Shown here: positions 23,762 through 34,360 of the stretch, one piece after another | Numbering within the stretch: the stretch's first letter is position 1 | Layout: every line of letters starts with the position of its first letter | Origin: Pseudomonas songnenensis | GTDB lineage: Bacteria; Pseudomonadota; Gammaproteobacteria; Pseudomonadales; Pseudomonadaceae | Length of the DNA stretch: 64,000 nucleotides | Assembly: GCF_003696315.1 (NCBI RefSeq) | Contig: NZ_RFFN01000001.1 | Coordinates: forward strand, 372,001 to 436,000 | Reading direction: 5' to 3' | Notes under the pieces: model-generated | The model's database searches: none | The model's input: only the letters and a program-made list of their open reading frames with translations | Told to the model about the DNA's origin: nothing | Program-made: the position numbers and the translations under genes

Positions 23762-26700
23762 TCAGCCGCGATCGTCGGTCGACGGCTTCTGTTCGTCGGC
23801 GGGCTTGGGCGTGGCGCTCAATTGCAGCTGCTGGCCGGCAAAGTTCTTCAGGAACACGTCGACCTGGCGGAAGGCGATGTTGATGCCGGCCTTGTTGAAC
23901 TCGCGGTCGATGAAGCGGTTGATCTCGTCGGTGGCCGGGTTGCGGTCGCCGAGGTCACGCACGTGGATGCGCAGCTCGTGATCCAGGGTGCTTTCACCGA
24001 AGTTGAGGAACAGCACCTGTGGCTCCGGCTCCTTGAGTACGCGCGGGTTGTCCCGGGCGGCTTGCAGCAGTAGCTTGCGCACCGCCTCCAGATCCGAGCC
24101 GTAGGCCACGCCGACCTTCAGCGTCACACGGGTCACGGTGTCGCTCAGCGACCAGTTGATCAGCTGGCCGGTGATGAAGGTCTTGTTCGGGACGATGATG
24201 TCCTTGCGGTCGAAGTCGGTGATGGTGGTGGCGCGGATGCGGATCCGGCTGACCGTGCCCGACAGGTTGCCGATGGTGACCACGTCGCCGATGCGTACCG
24301 GGCGCTCGAAGAGGATGATCAGGCCGGAAATGAAGTTGGCGAAGATCTCCTGCAGGCCGAAACCCAGGCCCACCGAGAGTGCTGCCACCAGCCACTGCAG
24401 CTTGTCCCAGCTGACGCCGAGGGTGGACAGCGTGGCGACGATGCCGAAGCCGGCCAGCGCATAGGACAGCAGGGTAGTGGTCGCGTAGGCGCTGCCCTGG
24501 GCCAGGCGCAGCTTGGACAGCACCATGACTTCCAGCAGGCCGGGCAGGTTGCGCGCCAGGGCCACGGTGACGGCAATGATCAGCAGCGCGCCGAGCAGAT
24601 TGTTCAGGCTGATCGCCGCGGTGGTCAGGGTATCGCCGCTGCCGCTGGTGTATTCGTAGAGGGTGATGTTGTCCAGATAGGACACCACCGAAATCAGGTC
24701 CGACCAGACCCAGTACAGCGCCACCAGGAACACGCCGAACATGGTCATGCGGGTCAGTCGCAGCGACTGCTGGTTGACCTGCTCGATATCCAGCCCGGGC
24801 TCGCCCTGGGTTTCCACCGTGTCGCCGGGTTCTTCGGTCTGCGCCTGACGCTTGGCCAGTGCGCGCTTGTAGGCCAGACGCCGTGCGGCCACCGTCAGTC
24901 CGCGGATCAGCGCGGCCTCGACGACGATCCAGATCATCAGCAGATAGAGCGTATCGATCAGGCGGTCGGTGAGCTTCAGCGCGGTGTAGTAGTAGCCGAA
25001 GCCCACCGCGACGATCAGCGCGATCGGCAACATACTGAACAGCAGGCCGATCATCAGGCGCAGGGGTGGCGCGTTCTGGCTCGACGGCCCCTTGAGCAGC
25101 AGGCGGTTGAGGCGCCAGCTCATCAGGGCGAAGCAGGCCAGCACCACGAGGATGCCGAGCACATCGTCGGCCAGCCGCGCCGGCTGGTGTTCGGCCACGC
25201 TGACGACCGCGACCAGGGCCATGACGATCATGCCCAGCCGGCGAATCTCGTCACGCAGGAACGCCACCTGCGGTCGCGACCAGCCAAAGTGCAGCTCGGC
25301 CACGCGCCCGGGTGAAAGCATGCGGTAGGCGCTGTAGAACACCAGCCAGGCCTGGGCCATTTCGTAGAGCGCAGCGCCAAGCACGTAGTTCTGCCCGCGT
25401 GCGTCCATCTGCAGCAGATAGCCGCACAGCGCAAGGAACAGTGCGCCGGGCAGCGCCAGCAACAGGTTGAGCAGCAGCGCCAGCGGGGTATGCAGCTGGC
25501 TGTCGTTGCGGAAGTGGCCGATCTGCTCGCTCAGCGAGCTGAGCTTGGCGTCGATGGTCTTGCGCCACCAGAGCAGCCCGGCAATCAGCAGCAGCAGCGG
25601 CAGGAAGAACAGGGGGCGTTCCTTGAGACCAGCGCCCAGTTCCTGGATCGCCGACAGCCAGGGCATCGCCGCCAGCTGCATTTTCAGTCGCTGTACCGAT
25701 CCCTGCAGCCAGCCGAGATCCAGCGGCTTGTTGCTCGGAATCCAGAACATCTGCTCGTCGAGGGTATCGCTCAGGGTGCGGGCGGTGTCCTGCAACTGTT
25801 TCTGATTCAGCTGCAGCGTGATCGAGGCGTTGAGCAGGGCGTCCAGTTCCCGGTTGAGACGATCGAGCAGTTCGCTGCGGGTGGTCGCCAGGTCCATCAG
25901 CGTGCGCCGCAGTTCAGGCGTGATTTCCTCTTCCTTCTGCTGTGCCAGCAGCTGTTCGACGTAGGCCGCGGGGTTACCGGCGGCCTCGCGGCGCTGGTTG
26001 AGTTCGAACTGATAGAGGCGGATATCGGCGATCTCGTCGGCGAGATTCTTGTCCAGTTGCAGGCTCGGCAAGGCCTGCTTCTGCTGGTAGAGAATGCGCG
26101 ACAGCAGCAGGCTGCCCTCGAGCACGGCGATCTGTTCTTCCAGTGCCTGGTCGGTCTGGTTGAGGGTGTCGAGCTGCTGGCGGGTCCTGAGGTTCTGCTG
26201 GTTGAGGCGGTTGAGGCGCTCGGTGGCTCGCAGCAGGTAGTCGGACAGCTTGAGGTTCTCGGCGCTCTCGGCGGCAAGCAGCTTGTCCGAGCCGGCCTGC
26301 TGCACCCGTGCCGAGAACTCGGCGACGGTCTGTTCCGATTCGGCGCGGCGCTTCTCGTTGATCAGGCCCTGCAGCGCCTGGGTGTCCTGCTCGGCGCGGG
26401 CGATGCGCTCGGCCAGCAGGTCACGGCGTGCCTTGCCCAGGTCCTGCAGCAGGCTGTTGCCGGCCAGCTCCTGGCGGCGCAGGTCGATCTGCGCAGTGAG
26501 CGAGACGATCTCGGCGTCCAGCAGTGCCCGACGTTCTTCGCTCAGCGGCTTGCCTGACTCGCGCCCGCTCTTGAGCAGATTGTTGATTTCCTGGATGCGC
26601 GTCTGCGCCGTGCTGATCTGCGCCTGGGCGCGCTCCGGGCGGGTCTGCGCAGTAATGATCATGCTGTTGGCAGCGCTGAACTGCTTCTGCCATTCGGAGA

Positions 26701-27052
26701 GCTCTTCGACCCGCGCGCTCAGACGCTGCTCCAGGGCTTCGACCGTTTGCTTGGCATAGCGCTGTGCCGGGTCTTCATCGGGACTGGCCTTGAGCTTGGC
26801 CAGTTCGCGCTGGGCCTCGGCGATTTCCTTGGGGGCCTGGGCCAGCAGCGCCTTCAGGTCCTCGGCGCGCTTGTTGCTGGTTTCGGTCTGCTGAACCATG
26901 CGTTGGGTCTGCTCGCCCAGCGACAGTTGCGCAGGTTTCGCCTCGCCTTCGGCGGCCGGCGGCGTGCCAGTCAGGCTTTCCAGCGATTGGGCGTGCAGGG
27001 GAGCGACGAACAGGCAGATCGTCGAGAACAGCAGGGTGCGCAGAAGTGACAT
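23762..27052 (-). CDS. Large mechanosensitive channel, MscK/MscM type
   Basis: 1096 residues, close to E. coli MscK (1120) and MscM (1107). A signal peptide (about 1-21, ending HAQ) is followed by a long periplasmic coiled-coil region (about 40-470), a multi-helix membrane section (about 480-890), and a C-terminal MscS domain with the pore helix and beta domain (GLGFGLQEIFANFISGLIILFERPVRIGDVV, then NKTFITGQLINWSLSD). It opens under membrane tension to release solutes on osmotic downshock. MscK and MscM cannot be told apart by eye, so no symbol is given. It lies 88 bases upstream of selO on the same strand. Confidence 0.9.
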   Translation of the reverse strand: MSLLRTLLFSTICLFVAPLHAQSLESLTGTPPAAEGEAKPAQLSLGEQTQRMVQQTETSNKRAEDLKALLAQAPKEIAEAQRELAKLKASPDEDPAQRYAKQTVEALEQRLSARVEELSEWQKQFSAANSMIITAQTRPERAQAQISTAQTRIQEINNLLKSGRESGKPLSEERRALLDAEIVSLTAQIDLRRQELAGNSLLQDLGKARRDLLAERIARAEQDTQALQGLINEKRRAESEQTVAEFSARVQQAGSDKLLAAESAENLKLSDYLLRATERLNRLNQQNLRTRQQLDTLNQTDQALEEQIAVLEGSLLLSRILYQQKQALPSLQLDKNLADEIADIRLYQFELNQRREAAGNPAAYVEQLLAQQKEEEITPELRRTLMDLATTRSELLDRLNRELDALLNASITLQLNQKQLQDTARTLSDTLDEQMFWIPSNKPLDLGWLQGSVQRLKMQLAAMPWLSAIQELGAGLKERPLFFLPLLLLIAGLLWWRKTIDAKLSSLSEQIGHFRNDSQLHTPLALLLNLLLALPGALFLALCGYLLQMDARGQNYVLGAALYEMAQAWLVFYSAYRMLSPGRVAELHFGWSRPQVAFLRDEIRRLGMIVMALVAVVSVAEHQPARLADDVLGILVVLACFALMSWRLNRLLLKGPSSQNAPPLRLMIGLLFSMLPIALIVAVGFGYYYTALKLTDRLIDTLYLLMIWIVVEAALIRGLTVAARRLAYKRALAKRQAQTEEPGDTVETQGEPGLDIEQVNQQSLRLTRMTMFGVFLVALYWVWSDLISVVSYLDNITLYEYTSGSGDTLTTAAISLNNLLGALLIIAVTVALARNLPGLLEVMVLSKLRLAQGSAYATTTLLSYALAGFGIVATLSTLGVSWDKLQWLVAALSVGLGFGLQEIFANFISGLIILFERPVRIGDVVTIGNLSGTVSRIRIRATTITDFDRKDIIVPNKTFITGQLINWSLSDTVTRVTLKVGVAYGSDLEAVRKLLLQAARDNPRVLKEPEPQVLFLNFGESTLDHELRIHVRDLGDRNPATDEINRFIDREFNKAGINIAFRQVDVFLKNFAGQQLQLSATPKPADEQKPSTDDRG

Positions 27053-27178
27053 GGGGGCGTGACGTAGGCGGATGACCAGAGAGGGCGAAAGTCTACGGGC
27101 TGCGCCAGTTCTGCGCGAGTACCGCGCAACTGGCCGACGGACGGGCGGTTGTCGGCGCCGCTCGCGGGCGGGATGCCG

Positions 27179-28924
27179 CTAGAACATCAGCTGCGGACCG
27201 GGCTTGTCGCCCTCCGGGAATTTGAGGCCGACCTTGCGCACTTCGCCGGCCTCCATCGCCGCCACGGTCCAGGTCAGGCCGTTCCATTCGACCTGGTCGC
27301 CGACCACGGGATTGCCACTGACCTGCTCGGCCATGAAGGCGCCGATCGTCTGGTTGCCATCCACCTCGCCGAGCTTGAGGCCGTAGAGCGCCGCGATGTC
27401 GCTGAGCCGAGCGTCGCCTTCGAGGATGAAGTCACCGAAGAAACGCAGGTCCTGGCCGCGCGTGGGCGCCTGGCTGAACAGCTTGCCGAGCGCAGGCAGA
27501 TCTTCGTCATGGCCGATCACGCAGAGAATGTCGTCGACCTGCAGCCGCGTACTGCCCGAGGGGTGCAGCAGTTCCTTGCCTCGGAAGAGTGCGGCGATAC
27601 GTGTGCCCGGTGGCATCTTCAGCTCGCGCAGCGCGGCGCCGACGCACCATTTGCTGGCGCTCAGGCGATAGACGAACATCTCCCACTGGCTGGTGGTGTG
27701 CACCTGCAGGCCGCTCCGCGAAACCGGCATCGGCGATGGGGGGACCTCCACCTTGGCCTTCTTCGCCGCCCAGGCCAGGGTCGAACCCTGCAGCAGCAGC
27801 GACACCAGCACGATGAAGAACGCGACGTTGAAGAACAGCTGGGCGTTCTCCAGCCCGGCCATCAGCGGGAACACCGCGAGGATCACCGGCACCGCACCGC
27901 GCAGGCCGATCCAGGAAATGAACAGGCGCTCGCGCAGATGGAAGCTGCGAAACGGCAGCAGGCTGACGAACACCGCCAGCGGTCGGGCGAAAAGAATCAT
28001 CCACAACGACAGGGCCAGGGCTGGCAGCGCAATGGGTAGCAGTTCGCTGGGTGTCAGCAGCAGGCCGAGCACGAGGAACATGCTGATCTGGCTGAGCCAG
28101 GCCAGGCCGTCGAACATGTGCAGGATGCCGTGGCGATTGCGGATCGGCCGGTTGCCCAGCAACAGGCCGCAGACGTAGATCGCCAGGATGCCGCTGCCGC
28201 CGATGACGCCGGACAGCGCGAAAATCATCAGGCCGCCGGCCACTGCCAGCAGCGGATAGAGGCCGTCGGCCACCGAAAGACGGTTGATCAGTTGCAGCAG
28301 CAGCCAGCCACCGACCAGTCCGAGCACGGTGCCGATGCCGAACTGCTGCAACAGGGTGAGCAGGAAATCCCAGCCGAAGGTGGTGCGGCCGGCGAGCAGC
28401 ATGTCGATCAGCGCGACGGTGAGGAACATCGCCATCGGATCGTTGCTGCCCGATTCGATCTCCAGGGTCGAGCCGACCCGCTCGTTCAGGCCCTTGCCGT
28501 TGAGCAGGTTGAACACCACCGCGGCATCGGTGGAGCCGACGATGGCGCCGATCAGCAGGCCCTGCAGCAGCGGCAGGTCGAACAGCCAGGCGGCGGCCAG
28601 CCCGGTCAGGCCCGAGGTGATGGCGACCCCGAGGGTGGCCAGGGAAAAGGCCGGTTTCAGTGCGACACGGAAGGTGGCGGTGCGGGTGCGCATGCCGCCG
28701 TCGAGCAGGATCACCGCCAGCGCCAGGTTGCTGATGATGAAGGCCAGCTGGTAATCGCCGAAGACGATACCGCCGACGCCGTCGACGCCGGCGAGCATGC
28801 CCACGGCAAGGAAGATGACCAGAATCGGTACGCCGAGTCGGTTCGACAGTGAACTCATCAGGATGCTCGCAGCCACCAACAAGGCACCGATAAAGAACAG
28901 GTGGTTGAGGTTGCCGAGGTCCAA
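27179..28924 (-). CDS. cvrA: Potassium/proton antiporter (CvrA/NhaP2 type)
   Basis: 581-residue CPA1 antiporter. About 12 helices run from residues 5 to 395 and include the family stretch [37 protein letters not shown] with the ion-binding aspartates. A cytoplasmic C-terminal region carries an RCK_C/TrkA_C domain ([27 protein letters not shown]) and a CorC/HlyC-like tail. It exchanges K+ or Na+ for H+ and supports survival at low osmolarity in related bacteria. It follows the channel gene's upstream side on the same strand, a plausible osmotic-stress neighbourhood. Confidence 0.88.
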   Translation of the reverse strand: MDLGNLNHLFFIGALLVAASILMSSLSNRLGVPILVIFLAVGMLAGVDGVGGIVFGDYQLAFIISNLALAVILLDGGMRTRTATFRVALKPAFSLATLGVAITSGLTGLAAAWLFDLPLLQGLLIGAIVGSTDAAVVFNLLNGKGLNERVGSTLEIESGSNDPMAMFLTVALIDMLLAGRTTFGWDFLLTLLQQFGIGTVLGLVGGWLLLQLINRLSVADGLYPLLAVAGGLMIFALSGVIGGSGILAIYVCGLLLGNRPIRNRHGILHMFDGLAWLSQISMFLVLGLLLTPSELLPIALPALALSLWMILFARPLAVFVSLLPFRSFHLRERLFISWIGLRGAVPVILAVFPLMAGLENAQLFFNVAFFIVLVSLLLQGSTLAWAAKKAKVEVPPSPMPVSRSGLQVHTTSQWEMFVYRLSASKWCVGAALRELKMPPGTRIAALFRGKELLHPSGSTRLQVDDILCVIGHDEDLPALGKLFSQAPTRGQDLRFFGDFILEGDARLSDIAALYGLKLGEVDGNQTIGAFMAEQVSGNPVVGDQVEWNGLTWTVAAMEAGEVRKVGLKFPEGDKPGPQLMF

Positions 28925-29007
28925 ATCAGGTCTCCGTCAGAGAATGCCGCCTCGCGCTCATGCACGGGATATGCCAGCGATTCTAACCTGATGATTTGAC
29001 AGGCTGT

Positions 29008-29035
29008 CAAAAAAACGCCCCGCATGAGCGGGGCG
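29008..29035 (-). terminator. Rho-independent terminator of the acyl-CoA dehydrogenase gene
   Basis: Perfect 8-bp stem CGCCCCGC/GCGGGGCG with an ATGA loop; on the minus strand it runs into eight T. It lies just beyond the dehydrogenase stop. Confidence 0.9.
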
Positions 29036-29059
29036 CTGGAACGTGGTGTATGCGATGCC

Positions 29060-30862
29060 CTAGAACCAGGCGTCCTGCATGGTCAGGCAGGTGTCGTCGC
29101 GTGCGTCGAGAATGGCCAGCTCGTGCTCGCAAGCCGGCACTTCCCAGGTGAGGAAGTAACGCGCTGCCTGCAGCTTGCCGCGGTAGAAGTCAGCATCCGC
29201 CGGATTGCCCGCGGCCAGCCCCCGTTCGGCGCGCAGGGCCTGCTCCAGCCAGCGCCAGCCGATCACCGCATGACCGAACACCTTCAGATACAGCGCCGAG
29301 TTGGCCAGCGCCTGGTTCACCTTGCCGGCAGCCAGATCGCCGAGCAAAGCCTGGGTCACGCTGGTGAGGCGGGCGATGTGCTGCTCCAGCGGCTGGCGCA
29401 GGGCGGTCAGCGAGTCGTATTCGGCGGCGCGTGCGCAGCTGGTCTGGATCAGTCCGAGCAGCTGGCGCAGGCCGGCGCCCTTGTTCTGCATCAGCTTGCG
29501 GCCGAGCAGGTCCAGCGACTGAATACCGTGGGTGCCTTCGTGGATCGGGTTGAGTCGGTTGTCGCGGTAGTACTGCTCCACCGGATATTCGCGGGTGTAG
29601 CCATGACCGCCGAGAATCTGGATGGCCAGCTCGTTGGCCTTCAGGCAGTACTCCGACGGCCAGGATTTGACGATCGGCGTCAGCAGATCGAGCAGCTCGC
29701 TGGCATTGCGCCGCTCCTCGTCGCTTTCAGCGGTGTGCTCGTCGTCCACCAGGCGTGCCGAGTACAGGCCGAGATCGAAGGCGCCTTCGACGTAGGCTTT
29801 CTGCATCAGCAGCATGCGCTTGACGTCGGTGTGCTCGATGATCGGCACCTGGGTCGAAGCCGGGTCCTTGCCGTCCGGCAGGCGACCCTGCGGACGCTCG
29901 CGGGCGTAGTTAAGCGAGTAGAGGTAGCCGGCATAGCCGAGCATGATCGCGCCCATGCCGACGCCGATGCGTGCTTCGTTCATCATCTGGAACATGTAGG
30001 CCAGGCCCTTGTGCGGCTCGCCTACCAGGTAGCCGACGCAGTTGCCGTTGTCGCCGAAGTTCAGCGCGGTGCTGGTGGTGCCGCGCCAGCCCATCTTGTG
30101 GAACAGGCCGGCGAGCAGCACGTCGTTACGCTCGCCCAGCGAGCCATCGTCGTTGACCAGGAACTTCGGCACGATGAACAGGCTGATGCCCTTCACCCCG
30201 GGCGGCGCGTCCGGCAGCTTGGCCAGCACCATGTGCACGATGTTTTCCGACAGCGGATGGTCGCCGCCGGAGATGAAGATCTTGTTGCCCTTGAGGCGAT
30301 AGCTGCCGTCACCGGCCGGTTCGGCGCGGGTGCGGATGTCCGACAGCGAGGAGCCGGCATGCGGCTCGGTGAGCGCCATGGTGCCGAAGAAGCGCCCCTC
30401 GAGCATCGGCTGCAGGAAGCGCTGCTTCTGCTCCTCCGAGCCGAAAGCTTCGATCAGGTGCGAGGCGCCCATGCTCAGCATCGGGTAGGAGCTGGTGGCG
30501 ATGTTGGCGGACTGGAAATGCGCGAAGCAGGCCCGCGACAGCAGGTTCGGCAGCTGCATGCCGCCGTCGTCGAAGCTGCGCTGGGCATTGTGGAAACCCG
30601 CCTCGATGAAGGCGTCCACCGCCGGCTTGACCTCGGGAATCAGCACCGCTTCGCCGTTGACGTACTGCGGCTCGTGCTCGTCGGACTTGCGGTTGTGCGG
30701 CGCGAAGTATTTTTCGGCGATGGTGCGCGCGGTACCGATGGCGGCGTCGAAGGTTTCGCGGCTGTGATCGGCGAAGTGCTCGCGGCGGGTCAGGGCCTCG
30801 GCGTCCAGCACTTCGTAGAGTTCGAATGCCAGGTTACGCGGGCAGAGCAGGGTCTCGGTCAT
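29060..30862 (-). CDS. Acyl-CoA dehydrogenase (600-residue type)
   Basis: FAD enzyme that introduces the 2,3-double bond into acyl-CoA. The ATG at 30862 (MTETLLCPRNLAFELYEV) has TGGAGG upstream; the 34-codon extension is not family-like. Motifs: MALTEPHAGSSLSDIRTRAEP (FAD/substrate loop), GGHGYTREYPVEQYYRD, and HEGTHGIQSLDLLGRK with catalytic base E442. The 600-residue length with a C-terminal helical extension places it with the two paralogues at 47.8 and 51.1 kb. It is a single-gene unit with its own terminator. I see no PsrA-type box in its upstream region, unlike the copy at 47.8 kb. Confidence 0.9.
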   Translation of the reverse strand: MTETLLCPRNLAFELYEVLDAEALTRREHFADHSRETFDAAIGTARTIAEKYFAPHNRKSDEHEPQYVNGEAVLIPEVKPAVDAFIEAGFHNAQRSFDDGGMQLPNLLSRACFAHFQSANIATSSYPMLSMGASHLIEAFGSEEQKQRFLQPMLEGRFFGTMALTEPHAGSSLSDIRTRAEPAGDGSYRLKGNKIFISGGDHPLSENIVHMVLAKLPDAPPGVKGISLFIVPKFLVNDDGSLGERNDVLLAGLFHKMGWRGTTSTALNFGDNGNCVGYLVGEPHKGLAYMFQMMNEARIGVGMGAIMLGYAGYLYSLNYARERPQGRLPDGKDPASTQVPIIEHTDVKRMLLMQKAYVEGAFDLGLYSARLVDDEHTAESDEERRNASELLDLLTPIVKSWPSEYCLKANELAIQILGGHGYTREYPVEQYYRDNRLNPIHEGTHGIQSLDLLGRKLMQNKGAGLRQLLGLIQTSCARAAEYDSLTALRQPLEQHIARLTSVTQALLGDLAAGKVNQALANSALYLKVFGHAVIGWRWLEQALRAERGLAAGNPADADFYRGKLQAARYFLTWEVPACEHELAILDARDDTCLTMQDAWF

Positions 30863-30964
30863 GGTCAACCTCCATTTTAATCGGCCCGAGTCTAAGGACC
30901 GCGGTTTTCCGTTGCCTAGCTTCATCCATTGCACTGATGAAGCGTCAACACGGGGTCGCTCCAT

Positions 30965-31855
30965 TCAGCCGAACAGCTGACGCATCAGCGCGGTCAGCTC
31001 GCCATCGGCCAGACCGGCGGCATCCAGATGGCTGAGCGCGGCCTCTCGGTGCATTGCCAGTTGCTGCTCGGCCGCCTGCTGACCGAGCAAGGAAACCACG
31101 GTCGCCTTGGCCCGGTCCTGCTGACAGTCCTTGCCGGTCTGCTCCGGCGTCAGGCCATCGGCGATATCGTCGAGCAGCTGGAAGGCCAGGCCCAGTTCGT
31201 TGGCAAAGCCTTGCAGGTGGCGTGTCCGCGTCCGCTCCGCGCCGGCAAGCAGGGCCGCAACTTCCAGCGCGGCGGTGAACAGCGAGGCGGTTTTCAACTG
31301 GTTGGTGGCGATTACCGCGTCGAGCTGCTGTGCTTCTTGTGCACCATGCAGGTCGCGGAATTGCCCACGTACCAGGCCTTGCGCACCGACCGAGCGCGCA
31401 AGGATGGCCACCGCATCGTTGCGTTGCCGTGGCGTCAGCCGGGGCGCGGTGGCGGTGATGCCATAGGCATGGCTGAGCAGGGCGACCGAGGCGAGCACGG
31501 CGACGTCTTCGCCGAAGCGCAGATGAATGGTCGGCTGCCCACGGCGCAGGCTGGCGTTGTCCATGCATGGCATGTCGTCGAGAAACAGCGAGGCGGCGTG
31601 GATCATTTCCAGCGCGCAGGCCGGGTCCAGGCCGATATCCGGGTCGACACCCAGATCATTCAGCGCCAGCAGCAACAGCAGCGGTCTGAGTCGCTTGCCC
31701 GGTGCCAGGGTGCCCTCGCGCAAGGCCAGGCTGACCTTGTCCAGCTCCGACTCGGGATATGGCAGGCGCAGCGCCAGGCGCTCATCGACCTGCCGGCGCA
31801 GGCGCAGCAGGCTGTCGCGTTGCGGGAGCGGGACGGAGGAATTCTGCGTTTGCAT
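30965..31855 (-). CDS. crtE: Geranylgeranyl diphosphate synthase
   Basis: Trans-prenyltransferase of 296 residues that builds GGPP, the C20 precursor of the carotenoids made by the neighbouring genes. The start [14 protein letters not shown] is set by GAGGG upstream. The first aspartate-rich motif DDMPCMD (93-99) has the DDxxxxD spacing of bacterial GGPP/FPP synthases; the second is DDIAD (229-233). GKRLRP near residue 53 binds IPP. It is transcribed away from idi2-crtXYIB across a 158-bp region with two TGTACA elements. In Pantoea-type clusters crtE usually points the same way as the rest, so its orientation here is different. Confidence 0.92.
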   Translation of the reverse strand: MQTQNSSVPLPQRDSLLRLRRQVDERLALRLPYPESELDKVSLALREGTLAPGKRLRPLLLLLALNDLGVDPDIGLDPACALEMIHAASLFLDDMPCMDNASLRRGQPTIHLRFGEDVAVLASVALLSHAYGITATAPRLTPRQRNDAVAILARSVGAQGLVRGQFRDLHGAQEAQQLDAVIATNQLKTASLFTAALEVAALLAGAERTRTRHLQGFANELGLAFQLLDDIADGLTPEQTGKDCQQDRAKATVVSLLGQQAAEQQLAMHREAALSHLDAAGLADGELTALMRQLFG

Positions 31856-31903
31856 GGCGGTGCCCTCGCTGGCGCCCCAGTGCGAGCAGCCGGGTTGCGC
31901 AAT

Positions 31904-31944
31904 GTTGTACAACGATTGGACGTTATGACAAAAACCTGTACAAC
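31904..31944. promoter_or_regulatory. Divergent crtE/idi promoter with two TGTACA elements
   Basis: GTTGTACAAC (31904-31913, perfect 10-bp palindrome) and TGTACAAC (31937-31944) have cores exactly 31 bp apart, about three helical turns. For idi, TTGGAC (31916-31921), a 17-bp spacer and TACAAC (31939-31944) form a promoter candidate. For crtE on the other strand, TTGTCA, 16 bp and TACAAC fit, with its -10 inside the first palindrome. So each element overlaps one -10. A light- or B12-responsive MerR-type regulator (CarH/LitR) is a candidate, by analogy only. Confidence 0.55.
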
Positions 31945-32013
31945 TCGTTGCCATCGCACAGCACTTTTTTCAGGGCGCCACGTCCAAACAAGTCTTCCCG
32001 GGAGCCGATTTCC

Positions 32014-33054
32014 ATGAGCAAGCAATCGTTGGTCAGCCGCAAAAACGATCATCTGGACATCGTTCTCGATCCGGCGCGGGCGGCCGGTGCGACAGGTACC
32101 GGTTTTGGCGCATTTCGCTTTGAGCACTGCGCCCTGCCCGAGTTGCACCTGGACCAGATCGAGCTGCACACCCGGCTGTTCGGCCGCCAGCTGCGTGCTC
32201 CGCTGCTGATCAGCTCGATGACCGGCGGCGCCGCGCGCTCGGCCGCGATCAACGCGCACCTGGCGGAAGCTGCGCAGCACCTGGGTATCGCGATGGCGGT
32301 GGGGTCGCAACGGGTCGCGCTCGAGACTGCGGGCGATCAGGGCCTGACGGGCCAGTTGCGCCAGCTGGCCCCGGACATCCTCTTGCTGGCCAACTTCGGT
32401 GCCGCCCAGCTGGTACGCGGCTACGGCGTGGACGAGGCTCGGCGTGCGGTCGAGATGATCGATGGCGATGCGCTGATCGTGCACCTGAACCCGCTGCAGG
32501 AAGCGGTGCAGCCGGGCGGCGACCGTGATTGGCGAGGCGTGCTGCGGGCGATCGAAGCGCTGGCCAGCCGCCTGGCGGTGCCGGTGGTGATCAAGGAAGT
32601 CGGTGCCGGCATATCCGCGACAGTGGCACGCCAGCTGGTCGACGCCGGCGTCGCCGCCATCGATGTCGCGGGCTCCGGCGGCACCAGCTGGGCCGCGGTG
32701 GAAGCCGAACGCGCCACTGATGTCAGCCAGCGCGCGATCGCCCAGGCCTTCGCCGAGTGGGGCATCCCCACCGCACAGGCGCTGCAGGCGGTGCGCAAGG
32801 CCTGCCCGGATACGCCGTTGATCGCTTCCGGCGGCATTCGCGACGGTGTGGAGGCAGCCAAGGCGATCTGCCTGGGCGCCGACCTGGTCGGCCAGGCAGC
32901 GGGCGTACTACAGGCCGCGATGCTCAGCAGTGATGCGGTGGTCAAGCACTTCGAAGTGCTGATCGAGCAGCTGCGCATCGCCTGCTTCTGTACAGGTTCG
33001 GCCGGCCTGGCCGAGCTGCGGCAGGCGCGGCTGCTGCAAGTCTCCGGCAACTGA
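32014..33054 (+). CDS. fni: Type 2 isopentenyl-diphosphate delta-isomerase
   Basis: 346-residue FMN- and NADPH-dependent enzyme that interconverts IPP and DMAPP, balancing substrate for CrtE. Family marks in order: [75 protein letters not shown] and [23 protein letters not shown] (FMN phosphate loop). GGGAG precedes the ATG. It is the first gene of the rightward crt operon; crtX follows after 19 bases. Type 2 isomerases occur in some Pantoea carotenoid clusters in the same place. Confidence 0.93.
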   Translation: MSKQSLVSRKNDHLDIVLDPARAAGATGTGFGAFRFEHCALPELHLDQIELHTRLFGRQLRAPLLISSMTGGAARSAAINAHLAEAAQHLGIAMAVGSQRVALETAGDQGLTGQLRQLAPDILLLANFGAAQLVRGYGVDEARRAVEMIDGDALIVHLNPLQEAVQPGGDRDWRGVLRAIEALASRLAVPVVIKEVGAGISATVARQLVDAGVAAIDVAGSGGTSWAAVEAERATDVSQRAIAQAFAEWGIPTAQALQAVRKACPDTPLIASGGIRDGVEAAKAICLGADLVGQAAGVLQAAMLSSDAVVKHFEVLIEQLRIACFCTGSAGLAELRQARLLQVSGN

Positions 33055-33073
33055 AGCCCGGGGGAGCCGCCAG

Positions 33074-34360
33074 ATGACCCATTTCGCGGCAATTGCCCCG
33101 CCATTTCTCAGCCATCTGCGCGCCTTCGAAGCGGTCGCCTGGCAACTGATCCAGCGCGGCCATCGGGTGACGTTTATTCAGCAAGCCGATGTCGCTGCGC
33201 TGCTGGCGCTGCCCGACGCCGGATTCGTCGCCATCGGCGCCGAGTCCCATCCGCCGGGCACATTGGCTGCGGTGGTCCGCCGCGCCGCGCAGCCGGGGCC
33301 GTTCGGCATCCGCCGGGTCATCGCCGACATGGCGGCGAGTACCGCATTGTTCTGTCGCGAGGCGCCGGGCGTGCTGCGTTCGCTGAAGGTCGACGCCGTG
33401 CTGGCCGACCAGATGGAGCCGGCCGGGGCGCTGGTGGCCGAACATCTCGATCTGCCGTTCGTATCCATCGCCTGTGCCTTGCCGTTCAACCGCGAGCCGC
33501 TGGTGCCCTTGCCAGTGATGCCCTGGCGCTACCGGACGACCGACTGGGGCGAGCAGCTCAACCTGCACAGTAGCCGTGTCTACGACCGCCTGATGCGGCC
33601 CCATGCCAATGTGATCCAGCACTATTGCCAGACGTTCGGACTGGCGCCGCGCTCGACCCTGAGCGAATGCCTGTCGCCGCTGCTGCAGATCAGCCAGACG
33701 GTGCCCGGGTTCGACTTTCCGCGCCGCCAGCTCCCGGCGAATTTTCATGCTGTCGGGCCGTTGCGGCGTCCGCTGGAAAACGAAGCCGAGCTGAACCTGC
33801 CAATCGACCCGGCGCGGCCGTTCGTCTTCGCCTCGCTGGGCACCCTGCAGGGAAATCGCTATACCTTGCTGCGCACTATCGCCCGCGCCTGCAAGCCGCT
33901 CGGCGTACAGCTGTTGATTGCCCATTGTGGCGGGCTGAATGCCGCGCAAGCGGCGCGGCTGCGCCAGGAGGGCGCGCATTGGGTCACCGACTTCGCGCCC
34001 CAGCGCGCGGCATTGGCCAGAGCCTCGGCGGTCATCACCCATGCCGGGCTGAATACCGTGCTCGATGCGCTGGAGGCCGCCGTGCCGATGCTGGCACTGC
34101 CGATTGCCTTCGATCAGCCGGGTGTCGCCGCGCGTATCGAACATGCCGGCGTCGGCCTGCGTTTGCAGCCGCAACTGGCGAGCCCGGCGCGGATCAGTCG
34201 TGCGCTGGAGCAGCTGCTGAGCGATCCAGCGTTTCGCCGGCGCGCGGCACAGCTCGGGGCGGAAGTACGTCAGGCCGGCGGTGTGGTGCGTGCCGCCGAC
34301 CTGATCGAGACGGCGCTCGGGACAGATGGGCAACGGCTGGAGGTGGCACGTGGCGCTTGA
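33074..34360 (+). CDS. crtX: Zeaxanthin glucosyltransferase
   Basis: 428-residue GT1-family enzyme that attaches glucose from UDP-glucose to the hydroxyl groups of zeaxanthin, giving mono- and diglucosides. The N-terminal half has the CrtX start MTHFAAIAPPFLSHLRAFEAVAWQLIQRGH; the C-terminal half has the UGT donor motif (FAPQRAALARASAVITHAGLNTVLDALEAAVPMLALPIAFDQP). It is the decorating step of the pathway. GGGGGAG precedes the start. Its last bases overlap the start of crtY. Confidence 0.92.
   Translation: MTHFAAIAPPFLSHLRAFEAVAWQLIQRGHRVTFIQQADVAALLALPDAGFVAIGAESHPPGTLAAVVRRAAQPGPFGIRRVIADMAASTALFCREAPGVLRSLKVDAVLADQMEPAGALVAEHLDLPFVSIACALPFNREPLVPLPVMPWRYRTTDWGEQLNLHSSRVYDRLMRPHANVIQHYCQTFGLAPRSTLSECLSPLLQISQTVPGFDFPRRQLPANFHAVGPLRRPLENEAELNLPIDPARPFVFASLGTLQGNRYTLLRTIARACKPLGVQLLIAHCGGLNAAQAARLRQEGAHWVTDFAPQRAALARASAVITHAGLNTVLDALEAAVPMLALPIAFDQPGVAARIEHAGVGLRLQPQLASPARISRALEQLLSDPAFRRRAAQLGAEVRQAGGVVRAADLIETALGTDGQRLEVARGA

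Noticed and set aside
29024..30880. 618-codon plus-strand frame over the acyl-CoA dehydrogenase
   Set aside because: Shadow of a gene with a clear start, active site and terminator on the other strand.
30919..30943. GCTTCATC-N9-GATGAAGC inverted repeat downstream of crtE
   Set aside because: An 8-bp stem without a T-run on either strand and with weak pairing; too little to call a terminator or operator.
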